This document shows positions 12,111 through 23,223 of a stretch of 64,000 nt of DNA, in pieces (position 1 is the stretch's first letter; every line of letters begins with the position of its first letter). The DNA lies in the NCBI GenBank assembly GCA_902806565.1, contig CADCXA010000027.1:1364001-1428000 (forward strand). The letters run 5' to 3'. Source of the DNA: Hypoxylon rubiginosum (Eukaryota > Ascomycota > Sordariomycetes > Xylariales > Hypoxylaceae). Under the pieces are notes generated by a model. The model saw only the letters and a list, made by a program, of their open reading frames with translations. It was not told the DNA's origin and did not search any database. The position numbers were made by a program, and so were the translations under genes.

Positions 12111-13565
12111 GTCGATGGCGTTGAAGTACGGAGCGATTAAATAAGATGGAAGAGAATATGGCGTGAGAAGCGAGTCGGGCGCGTAGAAAGGTTAGGCTAC
12201 AGTTGTGAAGCCGGCCTACCAGGTGATGGACGCGAGCGCAATAGCGTAAAAGAAGAATCTGGGTGTTTACCAACGGCGCGAAAGACTTGCTGAGGTTGCG
12301 ATGGCTGAGAAGTACTAGCCTTGCGTACGCGCTGCAAGAGGAATAATGTGGCAGAGGTTGGTTTGTTGGTGGTTTGAATGTGGTCGGGAAATGTGTCTCG
12401 CGGCTTGGTAGGAGCGAGGCAGATACGACTGACGAAGTTGGGTGCAGTCGAAAAGAAAGAAAGTAGAAATAGCTTATTAAATAGTCTTTCCCTTTGACAG
12501 GATTCGGAAAGGAAGAAGACTGTTGTTGGTATTGATGAAAGTTGGAGATGGCAGAAGGCGGGCTTTTGGGAAAGTTCGCTGTAGAAAGAAGGAAACTGGG
12601 AGGGACCGCGGAGCGAGAGGGAGAGGTGGAAAACAAATGAGTCGCCCGGTTAGCGTTAGCCTCTTTTGGGGCTGCCTTAGGCTGCACCTGAATTCCTGAG
12701 TTCTCCACTGCACGTGGCGCAGTCCTGCTTAATAAGGACTAGCCCCGCTGATATGGGTGTCAAGGTGTATCTGTTGGTTAACGCGCAACCACTGCCACTG
12801 CAACCACTGCAACCACTGCACCTAAGCAGCCAAGCAAACAGATCTGAATTACCCTACATATGTAGTAGCTGGATCTCTTTTTCAGATTAAAGCTCGCTGA
12901 ATAGAAGGTAGGTATTTCCCAGCCTGGACTCAAATGGTAACGGCTTCGTTACGTGTCAAAGAAAAGCCTACCTAGGTATTCTAGTCGCCGCCATTTACAA
13001 TACTTGCGATGGGAAGGCGAGTTACCTGGGGACACCAAAGTAATTTTTAGGTGGTAAAGATGGGCTAGTCAATGAATAACAGCGACGTTGTCACAGCTGT
13101 CAATCAGTCTATATTCTACATTAACCTAGAGAACCAGATCATTCCTTAACCTCAGACTTCAGACTGATACTCTCCTAACTACATTTATCTTCCCAAACTT
13201 AATGGGTCTAACATCAATGGTGGAAAAGCTGCTGGGAATGAATTGGGGCTAATTAGCCTACTATTCTATTGAATCCTGGGGCCATACTCATATACGATGG
13301 GCCCAGAGATAATGCATCTTTTGTCTATCTCCCGGAGTCTCCGTGAGCAGTAGACACCAGTTGAGATGGACTGATCTGTTGACCAAATCTTGACCATCCT
13401 CTCCGGCCTAACTCTAGTATCCTTGGTGTTTCTCCCGTACCCGATATCCTTCCCAGTCCGAATTATATTAACCGTTGAACCTTAGGCCAAGACGATCTGC
13501 TCATGTACAGGGCTTTCGTTCGCGAGAACGCATCGCTCAGCTTATAAGAGACTAGCTTCGTGCCC
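12111..13565. other. Upstream region of Yra1 / 3' flank of Ost4
   Basis: Minus-strand side just upstream of Yra1 is pyrimidine-rich, as expected of a 5' leader; an open frame here (12094-12708) has no family features. A short CTGCAACCA-type tandem repeat lies at about 12790-12825 and a TACCTAGGTA palindrome at 12969-12978. Confidence 0.55.
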
Positions 13566-13754
13566 CTATTTGGTTGCGCCTGTTTGCTTTCCCACCGCTG
13601 CAGGTTGCTGTGCCGGTATCGATTTGGACGCTTTCTCTGCAAGCGCGCTGTCCTCGCGCGAGTTGACCTCAAAGAAATGGTATAGCACGATCAGAACCAT
13701 GGCTCCTGAGCCAAGAAAAATGGCGAGCCGGTAGAGATCGTCGTCGGAAATCAT
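13566..13754 (-). CDS. OST4: Oligosaccharyltransferase small subunit Ost4
   Basis: Tiny membrane subunit of the ER oligosaccharyltransferase that N-glycosylates nascent proteins; in yeast Ost4 stabilises the Stt3-Ost3/6 subcomplex. Single exon, 62 residues. MISDDDLYRLAIFLGSG is the near-invariant Ost4 start, followed by one transmembrane helix (about residues 9-27, ending VLIVLYHFFEV). The C-terminal tail is longer than yeast's 36-residue version and rich in Ala/Gln/Lys. Divergently placed to Tma46 with about 630 bp between start codons. Confidence 0.93.
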   Translation of the reverse strand: MISDDDLYRLAIFLGSGAMVLIVLYHFFEVNSREDSALAEKASKSIPAQQPAAVGKQTGATK

Positions 13755-14381
13755 GGTGAAGGGAGCGGCGAATAATAGGCGGGTTCGTTGTTCTAAGGGG
13801 GAGGGACCTTAGACAGAATGTTAATTATTTGATACTGTTAATAAGCAATTTGTAGAAAAACTTACAAAGCAGACTTGTGTCCTCTTTGTTCGCGAACCGT
13901 AACACACGAGGATTGGACTAGACAAGAATTGAAAGAGGATGTGGTTGGATTTCTTTACATATTTTTGTTGTATGTTGGATAAATTGAGGCCAGTTTGGAG
14001 CTTCTCCCAGCTTCGTATGCATTGTCCGAACACGTTACGTACAACGACCTGAGCACGTACCTATATGTGGCTGGTGAGATCTTAGTAGTCCATTGAACAG
14101 GAACGCCACATGGGTCATGTGATGGGCAAGGTTGGCTTCTGAAATCTATTTCTACATATGGCTAACCCCGCTAGCATACAGCCCACCAAACCGCAAACCA
14201 GCACAGTGCATTAACCCTTAGCGATCCAGTGAAGTAATTGTCTAGTCTTACCACCTATTTTCTAAAAACGTCTCCAGACGTATTACCATTCGAGCGGTCG
14301 CTTTCTTTGAAGCTTAGACGGATTTTCCATTTCACTTATCTATACTAACAGCTTCATACTCGTGTCTAATTATCTCACAAG
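13755..14381. other. Divergent promoter region Ost4/Tma46
   Basis: 627 bp between two divergent start codons. No coding potential or recognised sites; it must hold both promoters. Confidence 0.6.
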
Positions 14382-15520
14382 ATGCCTCCGAAAAAGAAAG
14401 AAGAGCCCAAGGGCAAGAAGCCTTCTGCCGCAAAGGTCGCCGAGGACAAAACGTTTGGCATGAAAAATAAGAAGGGTTCAGTTGCCCAAAAGCATATCAA
14501 GCAGATTCAGGCGACAGCCAAAGCGGGAGGTAGTGCCGAAGAGAAGAGGAAGCAAGCGGAGAAAGATGCTCGTGCGCGAGAGAAGAAGGCTGCCGAAGAC
14601 GCTAAGCGAGAGGCCGACGCCCTACTCAACAAGCCCGCCCAGATCCAGAAGGTTCCCTTCGGTGTCGACCCCAAGACCGTCGTCTGCATCTTCTACAAGA
14701 AGGGGAATTGCGAAAAGGGAAAGAAGTGCAAGTTCGCACACGACCTCTCGGTTGAACGAAAGACGGAGAAGAAGAACCTATACACCGATGGCCGAGCTGA
14801 AGAGGAGGAGAAGAAGAAGCAAGAGACATCTGACGACTGGGATGAAGAGAAGCTACGGAAGGTCGTACTCTCGAAGAAGGGCAACCAGGTCATGAGTACC
14901 GATAAGGTCTGCAAATTCTTCATCGAAGCAATTGAAGACGGAAAATACGGTTGGTTCTGGACGTGTCCAAATGGAGGCGACAAGTGCAAATATAGGCACG
15001 CTCTTCCACCAGGGTAAGATCCTCCCAGGCTAATTTCGCAGCATAGCTTTTCTAACTCTGTCATCACAGTTTCGTACTCAAGACCAAGGAGCAACGTGCG
15101 GCTGAGAAGGCTCTCCTGGATAAATCACCGCTCAAGACCCTTACCCTTGAGGATTTCCTAGAGTCAGAGAGACACAAACTCACTGGCACGCTTACCCCTG
15201 TCACGGAAGAGACATTCGACAAGTGGAAGAAGGAACGGTTAAGCAAGAAGGCTGCCGAGGAACAAGCTCGACAAGCTAAGGAGTCGACCGGCCGTGCTCT
15301 ATTTGAAAGCGGTAACTGGAGATATGGGGAAGACTCGGAGGAGGAGGAAGAAGAAGATGAGGACGATGTGGCCTGGAATCTGGAAAGGCTAAGACAAGAA
15401 ACACAGGCGATCCGAGACAAGAAGGAGGCAGAGCGGGTAGCTGCGGCGGCGGGCTACTCGGCCGATTCATATCAGCCTCCAGATACCGGCGACGGTACCG
15501 CCGTGGCTGCTGGTGCATGA
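14382..15520 (+). CDS. CCCH zinc-finger protein Tma46 / DFRP1 (ZC3H15) family
   Basis: Ribosome-associated partner that stabilises the translation GTPase Rbg1/DRG1. Two exons, 14382-15013 and 15070-15520, give 360 residues. Begins [13 protein letters not shown], then a long Lys/Glu/Ala coiled region. The first CCCH finger is CIFYKKGNC...CKFAH (about 103-121) and the second is built from [11 protein letters not shown]...WTC and CKYRH (about 184-208). Next comes the DFRP linker [17 protein letters not shown]...[13 protein letters not shown], an acidic [13 protein letters not shown] run and a short tail. All landmarks of the DFRP1 family are in the expected order. Intron is 56 nt with a clean GGGTAAG donor. 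Confidence 0.93.
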
Positions 15521-16057
15521 GACCCTTGATTTTCGTCGTAATGTAATAACGAATCGAGAACTCGGAGTAAGTCAGCACAGCTTCGTCACGAAAAGTGGGC
15601 GTACGAGGATAAGCGACAAGCCGATGAAGAACGACATGTCAGCTTGACGTGTCAACTTGACTTATACCTATTGTGTTTGGGCCATGGCAAGTCCTGCATA
15701 GTTGAGTTGAGCTACTGCTAATCTTTTAAACCATGCAAGACAATGGAGCCCGTTCTAGAATATTGACAAAACGGATTCAGTCTTCTGACTTAGGTTTAGG
15801 TAGAGAATGCCAATCGAATGCTTATTAATTTAAATGAGGACAACACAATTCCGTTCTCATGTTGCTACATCCTCCGGTCATCAGCATGACTTGACTGAAG
15901 AAAGCTGAAGAAGAAGCTGAAGCTTATATAAAGCATGATGCGGCTACGGGCTCTACTCTGATAACCATGTCGACGAGGCCAGGCCAAGTCACTGCTATTT
16001 CACCAAAGCAGCATTTATAGCCTTCAATCTCCCGTTCTTTTGTTGACTACACCAAGC
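15521..16057. other. Convergent intergenic region
   Basis: 3' flanks of Tma46 (+) and the SDR gene (-). Short AAGCTGAAG-type direct repeat around 15898-15925; otherwise nothing seen. Confidence 0.6.
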
Positions 16058-16957
16058 CTAGAATTTCTCAACGTAGGGCCGCATGTCGATTTCCTGGGTA
16101 AACGCAGAACGATGCTGGGTGTGTAAATTCCAGTAGCTCTCGGCAATCTGCTTTAAAGTCAGCATTGAACAGCTTTTTCGTAGCTCTACATAAGTACTAA
16201 CCGCGTCGGCTCTCAGCTTGCCATCTTCAGCACCGCCATTCACCGAGTAGTGGGTCGTCCTGGGGATGTCGATGACACCGTCGATAATAGCATGCGCTAC
16301 GTGCACTCCCTTAGGTCCAAACTCGCGCGCCAGGGACTGGCCGAGAGCTCGTCGGGCAAACATGCTGGCGCCCATGGTCGCGAACAAGTACGAACCCCTA
16401 ACGGAAGCCGTAGCCCCTGTGATGAGCAACGTGGGTGGATGCTCCGAGTCAGGCACTGCCTCTAGGAGCAGCGGTACGGTCTTCTGCGCAAAGTTGAAGA
16501 GACCGCGTCTGGCCAATTGTTTAGCTAAAAGTGGCCAAGTATGTTATATTCTCATACGTACGCATTACCACCAATAGCAACATCGAATTCCTCGACCGTC
16601 AACTCGAGGAAGGGCTTCCTCGAGAAGCCGGCACCGACATTGTAGATGGCGGCAGCAAGCTTGTAGCCAGGCAGCTCCTTCGCAATGGCCTCGAAAGCCG
16701 AGTCCAACGACTTGACATCCGACGTATCTGCACTGATGCCGATAGCCTTGCCGCCAGCCTTGTTAATCTCGGCTACGGTGTCCTGGTACGATTCGGCCTT
16801 GCGAGTCAAAAGCACCACTGGGTATGCCTTGGAAAACCGGAGAGCACATGCTCTGCCTACCAAGACTTAGAGATCGTAGCGTAGTTTGTCATCTGTGTGA
16901 AGGCTTACCTGTGCCAGGGCCAGCACCTGCAACAATGGCAAATAATTTGGAGGACAT
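16058..16957 (-). CDS. Short-chain dehydrogenase/reductase-like protein, degenerate active site
   Basis: Rossmann-fold SDR-like protein. Four exons: 16909-16957, 16562-16856, 16202-16508, 16058-16147, giving 246 residues with in-phase junctions and 52-54-nt introns. The cofactor loop is GAGPGTGRACALRF at the N-terminus (TGxxxGxG-like), then SADTSD, a YNVGAG segment in place of the usual NAG, and TLLITGATASVRG. At the position of the catalytic YxxxK the chain reads ATMGASMFARR, so neither the Tyr nor the Lys is present. C-terminal DGVID plus AREFGPKGVHVAH match a known fungal SDR subgroup. Substrate unknown; it may be a non-catalytic or altered-mechanism member. Divergent from the AT-hook gene. 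Confidence 0.85.
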
Positions 16958-17629
16958 TATAACGTTTTGACAACGTCGAACTTATAGCAGACAAATGCGT
17001 TGTTCTGGATGAGCAAATCTAGATGGAATATCGAAGTTCACAAGATGATAGAGACAGGCTTCACTTTAGCTACCTATCAGCTAGTTATAAAAGCTTCCCA
17101 GGAGGACATATGCCGCGATTGCAATTAGTAATTCTATATCGGCATCAGAAGGTTGGCGTTACTGATGACAAATTCCACAAGATGTCGCAATTCTCTGCTG
17201 GCCGAATAGCGAGCCACGATCCTGTACCATGCAGATGTCTTGCTTTCCTTGACGATTAGGTGACGTCCCGCATCAGTAGCTGGAGATAGTACCTACCTGG
17301 TAGCGGTAGCTGCTAATCCGGGAGCTATGACCACCTGCACCTTAGGCCGTTACTGTCGGCGGTAACGGACTGTTTCAAAACCGAACAGCCCGTTTGTCGT
17401 TTGTAGGGAAGTAGTCGTCTGAAGCGTTTACGATAGACTCCAGACGTGCCCAAATGAATTGCCGTTTTATCGAAATAACATGCGTCCACTTAAACAGCAT
17501 AAAGCCACAAACCAAGCCCGAATAATTCATCCAGTCCAGTAGGTACTTGCATCCTATCACAATGCTTCTACGATACAATTCTAACTCTTATGATCAGTTT
17601 CATCTCATGGCACGGTAACGCGAAAAGAA
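16958..17629. other. Divergent promoter region SDR/AT-hook gene
   Basis: 672 bp between divergent starts; no coding or RNA gene recognised. Confidence 0.6.
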
Positions 17630-18751
17630 ATGATGGATGATATGGATGATGATAACACCACGATAAAGGGAGCTGAGGCAGGGGTTGGTCATGGGACCGT
17701 TCATATGGCCAGTGCTTCTATTTCTGCCGACCTGAGTGGTGAGCTAGCGAGAAATAATATGATTATTTCGGATGTTTCGCAGCCGCACCTGGATGGCAGG
17801 CCCAAGACACCACGGCCACATCAATCAAGGCACCAAAATTTGTTCAGGGAATGGAAAGTACAAGAACCCGCCACAACGACATCAACATCAATATCTTCAT
17901 TACCACCTACCTCACGGCTAGCCGTACACATCAGATCCTCAGCATCACCATCTCATGCGCAGCAAGGAATAAATACTGCAATGAGAGACGAGGAACTGCG
18001 ACACGAACAAATAATAGTCGGAAAGGAAGCATCCGTCACCTTACCCTTTGTGCAGGATGAAGCAGACGAATCCAGTATCCAACCGAAGAAGAGAGGCAGA
18101 CCGAAAGGTTGGAAACCTGGCATGTCCTATGCAAACGCTAAAGGAGACGCTGAAGTTCATGTCAAGTCCAATGAACCTAAAGATCCAGCAGACAATTCCA
18201 GAGAACCAAAGCGCCGAGGGAGACCGCCGCGCGCCACCGCAGCTTCGGCCAGAGAACGGTACTTGCAGTCCAATCCCGACTATGCGCCTTTTCTGTGCGA
18301 ATGGAAATTACCATCGCAGAAGTCTTGCCCGGCAGAGCTGCAAAATATGAAGACGCTTCGCAAGCATGTCTACATCGTTCACGGAGATGCAGACCCGCTA
18401 GTCTGCCAGTGGGGGAAGTGTGCAGCAAGGGACACCCCTATCGAGTTCGCGGGGCAGGCGGAGTTCGAGGAGCATATGAACAAGAAACACTTTCGGTCTT
18501 ATGTGTGGTACGCGGGAGAGGGGCATCAGAACGACGGCATCTCGAGGCTAGAGCGCGATGCCGATAAACTTCCAGCCTACCTATTCGATGAGAAGGGCAA
18601 TCAGGTCACCCCATCGATCGCGGGGCAAAAGTTCGAGGACGATCGGCAGTATAAGGAGAGGAAACGAAAGCTAAGGCAGCTCCTCATTCAAAAGGACGAG
18701 AACGCTCCCTCCGAAGAAGAATGGACAAGACAGACGCTGGGCATGGCTTGA
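17630..18751 (+). CDS. AT-hook and C2H2-like zinc-finger protein
   Basis: Likely nuclear DNA-binding protein. Single exon, 373 residues. The N-terminal half is low-complexity and acidic (MMDDMDDDNTT). Two AT-hook cores are visible: KKRGRPKGWK (about 152-161) and KRRGRPPR (about 192-199), which bind the minor groove of AT-rich DNA. A Cys/His-rich region follows: CEWKLPSQKSC...HVYIVH, then CQWGKC...HMNKKH, i.e. two C2H2-like fingers with atypical spacing (about 222-285). The C-terminus is charged (RQYKERKRKLRQLL). Fungal proteins of this layout exist but I know of no characterised function; targets unknown. Confidence 0.8.
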   Translation: MMDDMDDDNTTIKGAEAGVGHGTVHMASASISADLSGELARNNMIISDVSQPHLDGRPKTPRPHQSRHQNLFREWKVQEPATTTSTSISSLPPTSRLAVHIRSSASPSHAQQGINTAMRDEELRHEQIIVGKEASVTLPFVQDEADESSIQPKKRGRPKGWKPGMSYANAKGDAEVHVKSNEPKDPADNSREPKRRGRPPRATAASARERYLQSNPDYAPFLCEWKLPSQKSCPAELQNMKTLRKHVYIVHGDADPLVCQWGKCAARDTPIEFAGQAEFEEHMNKKHFRSYVWYAGEGHQNDGISRLERDADKLPAYLFDEKGNQVTPSIAGQKFEDDRQYKERKRKLRQLLIQKDENAPSEEEWTRQTLGMA

Positions 18752-19970
18752 TTCCAATGACGATAACAAATGACCAAACGTTGATACCCGAGATATTAAA
18801 TATTTTTCATTTTTCATGTGCAAGCCACTTGGCCGGCCATATTTTGTCCCGCGCCTCAGCCTCAACAACGTGATAGGTTTTTCATTTATTTTGTTGGTTG
18901 GGTTCTCAGGGGCTGCCAACCTCTTGGAAGACCTCAAGAGGCCGCGTGGTTTCGTATTTAACCCTTCCCGCCAATCGTATCCAGGGATGAATATGTTCCG
19001 GGCGTACCTTGGTAGATACCTTGGGAAGTACAGTAAAGCAAACGTACATATGATGTCCAACATTGCTTCCAAATTTGAGAAAAGTTCCATTTCGATCGCA
19101 GACAGACAAACAAGTAAGAATCTAGGTTTCCAATGTTTGGTTTTGCCAAGGCATGGGGAGAAGGCCCTTTGTCACGGCAGCACGGGAGGCGTTGAAACAG
19201 GACTTACTACGTTAGTCTTCATCACAATGTCTTACACACATCGAAGTTAGCTCAAGGTTAATGTATTGTTTGCATGTACAGTAGTACAGTACCTAGGTAT
19301 GCTGAATATCCCCAAGAAATGCCCGATGGAAGATGGACGATGGCGTGGAGGCTGACCAATCAATATCAGGTGCTGTCGACATATTACCCTTGATCCCTTG
19401 ATGTTGCTATGCATTAATGAACTACCTACACATATGTATGTACCGTACCATGTGTACCATTAGTACCCAGCTTATCTCATGACGTAACAAACTGGGACCC
19501 GGGCTGATGCAGTCGTATTGATCGATCCGACCATTCCAGTTGGTGAATTGCATGATGTAGGATTCTGAGTAAACTCCTTCGAATACCGACGTATGCGCGT
19601 GGGACACGAGGAGAAGACAAGTACATAGTACTAGAGATGCGTAGCTGGAACGACGGTAACATAGAGAAAAGTCGTGTATGTTTTCCCTTTTTTTCTTTTA
19701 CATATTACAATGTATTCATTCTTATTAGTTGTAACTGCATTTTCAGCAAGGAGTACCTAGATATTGTCTAGACAGGTATGGTTAAAGATCAAACTGCATA
19801 CCCTGATACCTCTATACGTACGGTACTAAGTACTGACTGTATGGCTGTATGCAAAAAAACCAAGTGCGGGAATAAGTGGGCAGCCTATTCCGTGGGCCGT
19901 GAGACCGTAGACCGTGGACCGTGGACACCGTAGACCGTACTAGATTTCAGGGTCGTCAGCGTGTGAGCTT

Positions 19971-20000
19971 ACAGTAGCTTACAGTAGCTTACAGTAGCCT
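19971..20000. repeat. 10-bp tandem repeat (ACAGTAGCTT), 3 copies
   Basis: Three head-to-tail units, the last with one change (acagtagcct). Preceded at about 19895-19940 by a looser array of gaccgtgg/gaccgtag units. Confidence 0.85.
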
Positions 20001-20225
20001 AACCTCTAAATAGTCAGGTACTTTCCAGACCTGCACCACGGCTACGACGCCGTTTTCTTCGATTCAATATTTCCAACTGAAAAAAAGGAATCCTTCAACC
20101 TAAAATCTGTCTGTAATCCCTCCCCAATTAATTTTAATACGTACTACACTTTTCCTTTTTTCCCCTTTTGACTTGCCAACTCCAAACTCCAACTCCTCAT
20201 CCGAGCCTGTGCCGATATAGATTCT

Positions 20226-20255
20226 ATGAACCCATGAACCCATGAACCCATGAAC
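20226..20255. repeat. 8-bp tandem repeat (ATGAACCC), about 3.75 copies
   Basis: Perfect consecutive units; a translated leader would meet several ATGs here, so it could matter if transcribed in the kinase mRNA leader. Confidence 0.85.
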
Positions 20256-20434
20256 ATAGTTCCCCTCTATATTCATGCGGACCGAATGGTCCAGCTAATA
20301 AGCGTCTAGACCCTAGACCTATCGCGTACTTCGGCCGTCACTAGTTGTTCTGCAGCCATCCGTCGGAGCCCGTATCTGGACCTGGTACTGGAACTGGAGC
20401 TGCACTTGAGCCTGGATTTCTTGAAACCGACCTG

Positions 20435-20464
20435 CCTGACAGCCTGACAGCCTGACAGCCTGAC
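20435..20464. repeat. 8-bp tandem repeat (AGCCTGAC), 3 full copies plus a part
   Basis: Perfect units in the same upstream region; one of at least four short arrays with 8-10-bp periods before the kinase gene. Confidence 0.85.
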
Positions 20465-21006
20465 CTTATAACTGAAGGCCCTTCAGTGACCACTTCGTGC
20501 TACAGCATCGCGATACAGGGTCTAAGGGAAGCACAGCTCGGAGTAGTACCTAGATACTGGTATTTGCTACGCTTGAGCTTGAGACACGCGAGAGACACAC
20601 ATAGCCGTACGAAGTACCTGGGTCTTGATTAGCAAGCAAAAGGAGACGCAACGTATTCCAAGTGGGAACTCAGCCCACTCCAGGCCCGCCCCCTTTGCCC
20701 CTCGTCTGCTACCTCCGTTCCAGTAGGTACCCCTTAGTGGTCTACCCGGTGGTCTACCCAGTGGCTACAGGTACCATTGGCCACCCTGCACTGCCAGACT
20801 GCCCACTGCCCTACTATCCCCGATCGAAAGGGACATAGGACATACGAAGCGAGCTTAGCACTTAGTCGCTTAGCGTCTCCTGTCTCCAAGCCTCCAAGCG
20901 CCTTGTACCGAGCGGACCAGGCCCGTTTTGGCAGATCCAGCCAGCGTTAAGTATTGCCCAGCGATAGCAATAATACCAGCCGCCGCTGCTGTCGCCTGCC
21001 GCCGAC

Positions 21007-23223
21007 ATGGGGTCCGACGAGTCAATTGAACACCATTCCAACCTCAACCTCAACCATTCATCCCCAGAACCAAATCCTCCTTCGCCTACAACCTCTTTTA
21101 CTCGACGAGGTCCTCACTTTCGAATCAAAAGGCGCTTCACATCATGGCATCACACCAACGTTGACTTAAGGGATACTAGTCTAGGCGACAGCACCGACAC
21201 CGACAAGATGCCCGTCAAGTCGCCCTCCTCTACCGGCAACAACAGCCACTTCAACCAGAAGTTGAAGAATTTCTTTCGCCTAAATACCTCTAACACTAAT
21301 GGCGACAAGGAGAAGAACCTCGACCACCCCTTAAAGTCGGAGAGCAAGGTCGGCTTTCGCCAATCAAGGAGATTTTTCACCAATGTCGGTAGGATTAGGT
21401 CCACTACCACAGCCAGTGAGGGACACCCCCTTGACGATGCCCTCAGCCCTACTGCCAATGCGAACCCCTATTTCGCCCATCAAGGCCAACCCGGGCTCCG
21501 CCATCATAACGAAGGCTCCGTACCGCCGAGTCCCCCTGATACTCCGAGTCTGAAGATTCATGGTCCTGACGGTGCGGTCGCGAAACAGCAGGCTACGAAT
21601 GCTACGAAAGAAGAGTTGGCGAGAAAACTACGGCGGGTTGCGAGTGCACCGAATGCCCAGGGCCTCTTCAACCATGGAAAAGGCAGCAACGAGAGACCAG
21701 CTACTGCAGAGCTCGGCAAGGAACCATTGATCCACAATAAGGATGCTACCACTTTGGAATTTGTCGATGCCAAAGCGGCGCTCGCCAATGCTGCTGGTCT
21801 CTCTGTTCCCGAAACCGATGGGCTCGCGCCGCTTCCTCCCCCAAACCATAACTCTTTAGCCTTCCGCAGAACATACAGCTCCAATTCGATCAAGGTCCGT
21901 AACGTCGAGGTTGGGCCTGCTAGCTTCGACAAGATCAAACTCATCGGAAAAGGAGACGTTGGAAAGGTTTACCTCGTAAGGGAGAAAAAGAGCTCTAGGC
22001 TCTACGCGATGAAGGGTAAGTCTATTTTCAAAGTGTTCGTGGACTTCCGCTTACAAATGCAGTTCTGAGCAAGAAGGAGATGATTAAGCGCAACAAGATC
22101 AAGAGAGCATTGGCCGAGCAGGAAATCCTAGCGACGAGCAACCATCCGTTCATTGTGACATTATATCATTCTTTCCAGTCCGAAGACCACCTGTATTTAT
22201 GCATGGAGTACTGCAGCGGGGGAGAATTCTTTCGAGCATTGCAAACCCGCCCCGGCAAATGTATTCCCGAAGACGATGCGCGATTCTACGCTGCAGAAGT
22301 TACGGCCGCCCTAGAATACCTTCACTTGATGGGATTCATATATAGGGACTTGAAGCCAGAGAGTATGTAGATCTGTTCTTTTTTTTTCTTAACAAGCCGC
22401 GGCTACTAACATCATCCACAGACATTCTGCTTCACCAATCGGGACATATCATGCTTTCTGACTTTGACCTCTCAAAGCAGTCAGATCCTGGTGGGAAGCC
22501 TACGATGATTATGGGCAAGAATGGTGCCAGCACTTCGTCTCTGCCTACAATCGACACAAAGTCATGCATAGCCAACTTTCGAACGAACTCGTTTGTCGGG
22601 ACTGAAGAGTATATCGCTCCTGAAGTTATCAAGGGTAGCGGACATACGAGCGCTGTGGACTGGTGGACCCTGGGCATCTTGATATATGAGATGTTGTACG
22701 GGACTACACCTTTCAAGGGCAAGAATCGTAACGCGACGTTTGCCAACATTCTCCGAGAAGAGATACCTTTTCCGGAGCACTCTGGAGCACCTCAGATTTC
22801 TAAGTACGTTCAAGGCGTAAGGTCATCACACCATCAGAATGTTTGCTAACTGTTCTCAGTCTCTGCAAATCATTAATACGGAAATTGCTTATCAAGGACG
22901 AGACCAGAAGGTTGGGTGCCAGGGCGGGAGCTTCTGACATCAAAGCACATCCTTTCTTCCGTACCACACAATGGGCCCTCATTCGACACATGAAGCCGCC
23001 AATAGTTCCGCATGCAGGTCGCGGTATCGACACCGTCAACTTTAGGAACGTTAAGGAGAGCGAAAGTGTTGATATCACCAGCTCGAGGCAGATGAACCTT
23101 TCTGGCGTACCGTTAGACAGCGGGCTGGATACGCCGGGCACCGAGGCCGTCGATCCGTTCGAAGAATTTAACAGTGTCACATTGCACCACGATGGCGACG
23201 ACCATTACGAAAGCGATAGGTAA
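21007..23223 (+). CDS. AGC protein kinase, NRC-2 / Fpk1-Kin82 type
   Basis: Serine/threonine kinase of the AGC group; yeast Fpk1/Kin82 activate plasma-membrane lipid flippases and Neurospora nrc-2 restrains conidiation. Four exons: 21007-22015, 22063-22362, 22422-22803, 22860-23223, giving 684 residues. A Ser/Thr/Pro-rich N-terminal half of about 300 residues precedes the catalytic domain. Glycine loop is [14 protein letters not shown]-binding Lys lies in YAMKVLSKKE, catalytic loop is YRDLKPENILL, and the metal site reads SDFDLSK (DFD instead of DFG, typical of this subfamily and plant phototropins). A long insert precedes the activation segment [12 protein letters not shown]; then [12 protein letters not shown]. 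The C-tail has [13 protein letters not shown] later start at 21208 (MPVKSPSS) is possible. The upstream region is repeat-rich. Confidence 0.92.

Larger units (their letters stand above)
18752..21006. other. 2.3-kb intergenic region rich in short tandem repeats
   Basis: Upstream of the NRC-2-type kinase. Carries several separate 8-10-bp tandem repeats between about 19,895 and 20,775 (listed separately) and a TACCTAGGTA palindrome at 19290-19299. The open frame 18816-19250 has no recognisable features. Large upstream regions with long leaders are common for signalling kinases in these fungi. Confidence 0.6.

Noticed and set aside
12094..12708. 204-residue minus-strand open frame upstream of Yra1
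   Set aside because: Pyrimidine-rich leader DNA gives a Ser/Phe/Leu-rich frame; overlaps the Yra1 start and shows no domain.
18816..19250. 144-residue plus-strand open frame
   Set aside because: No domain; short hydrophobic patch only; no splice or codon support.
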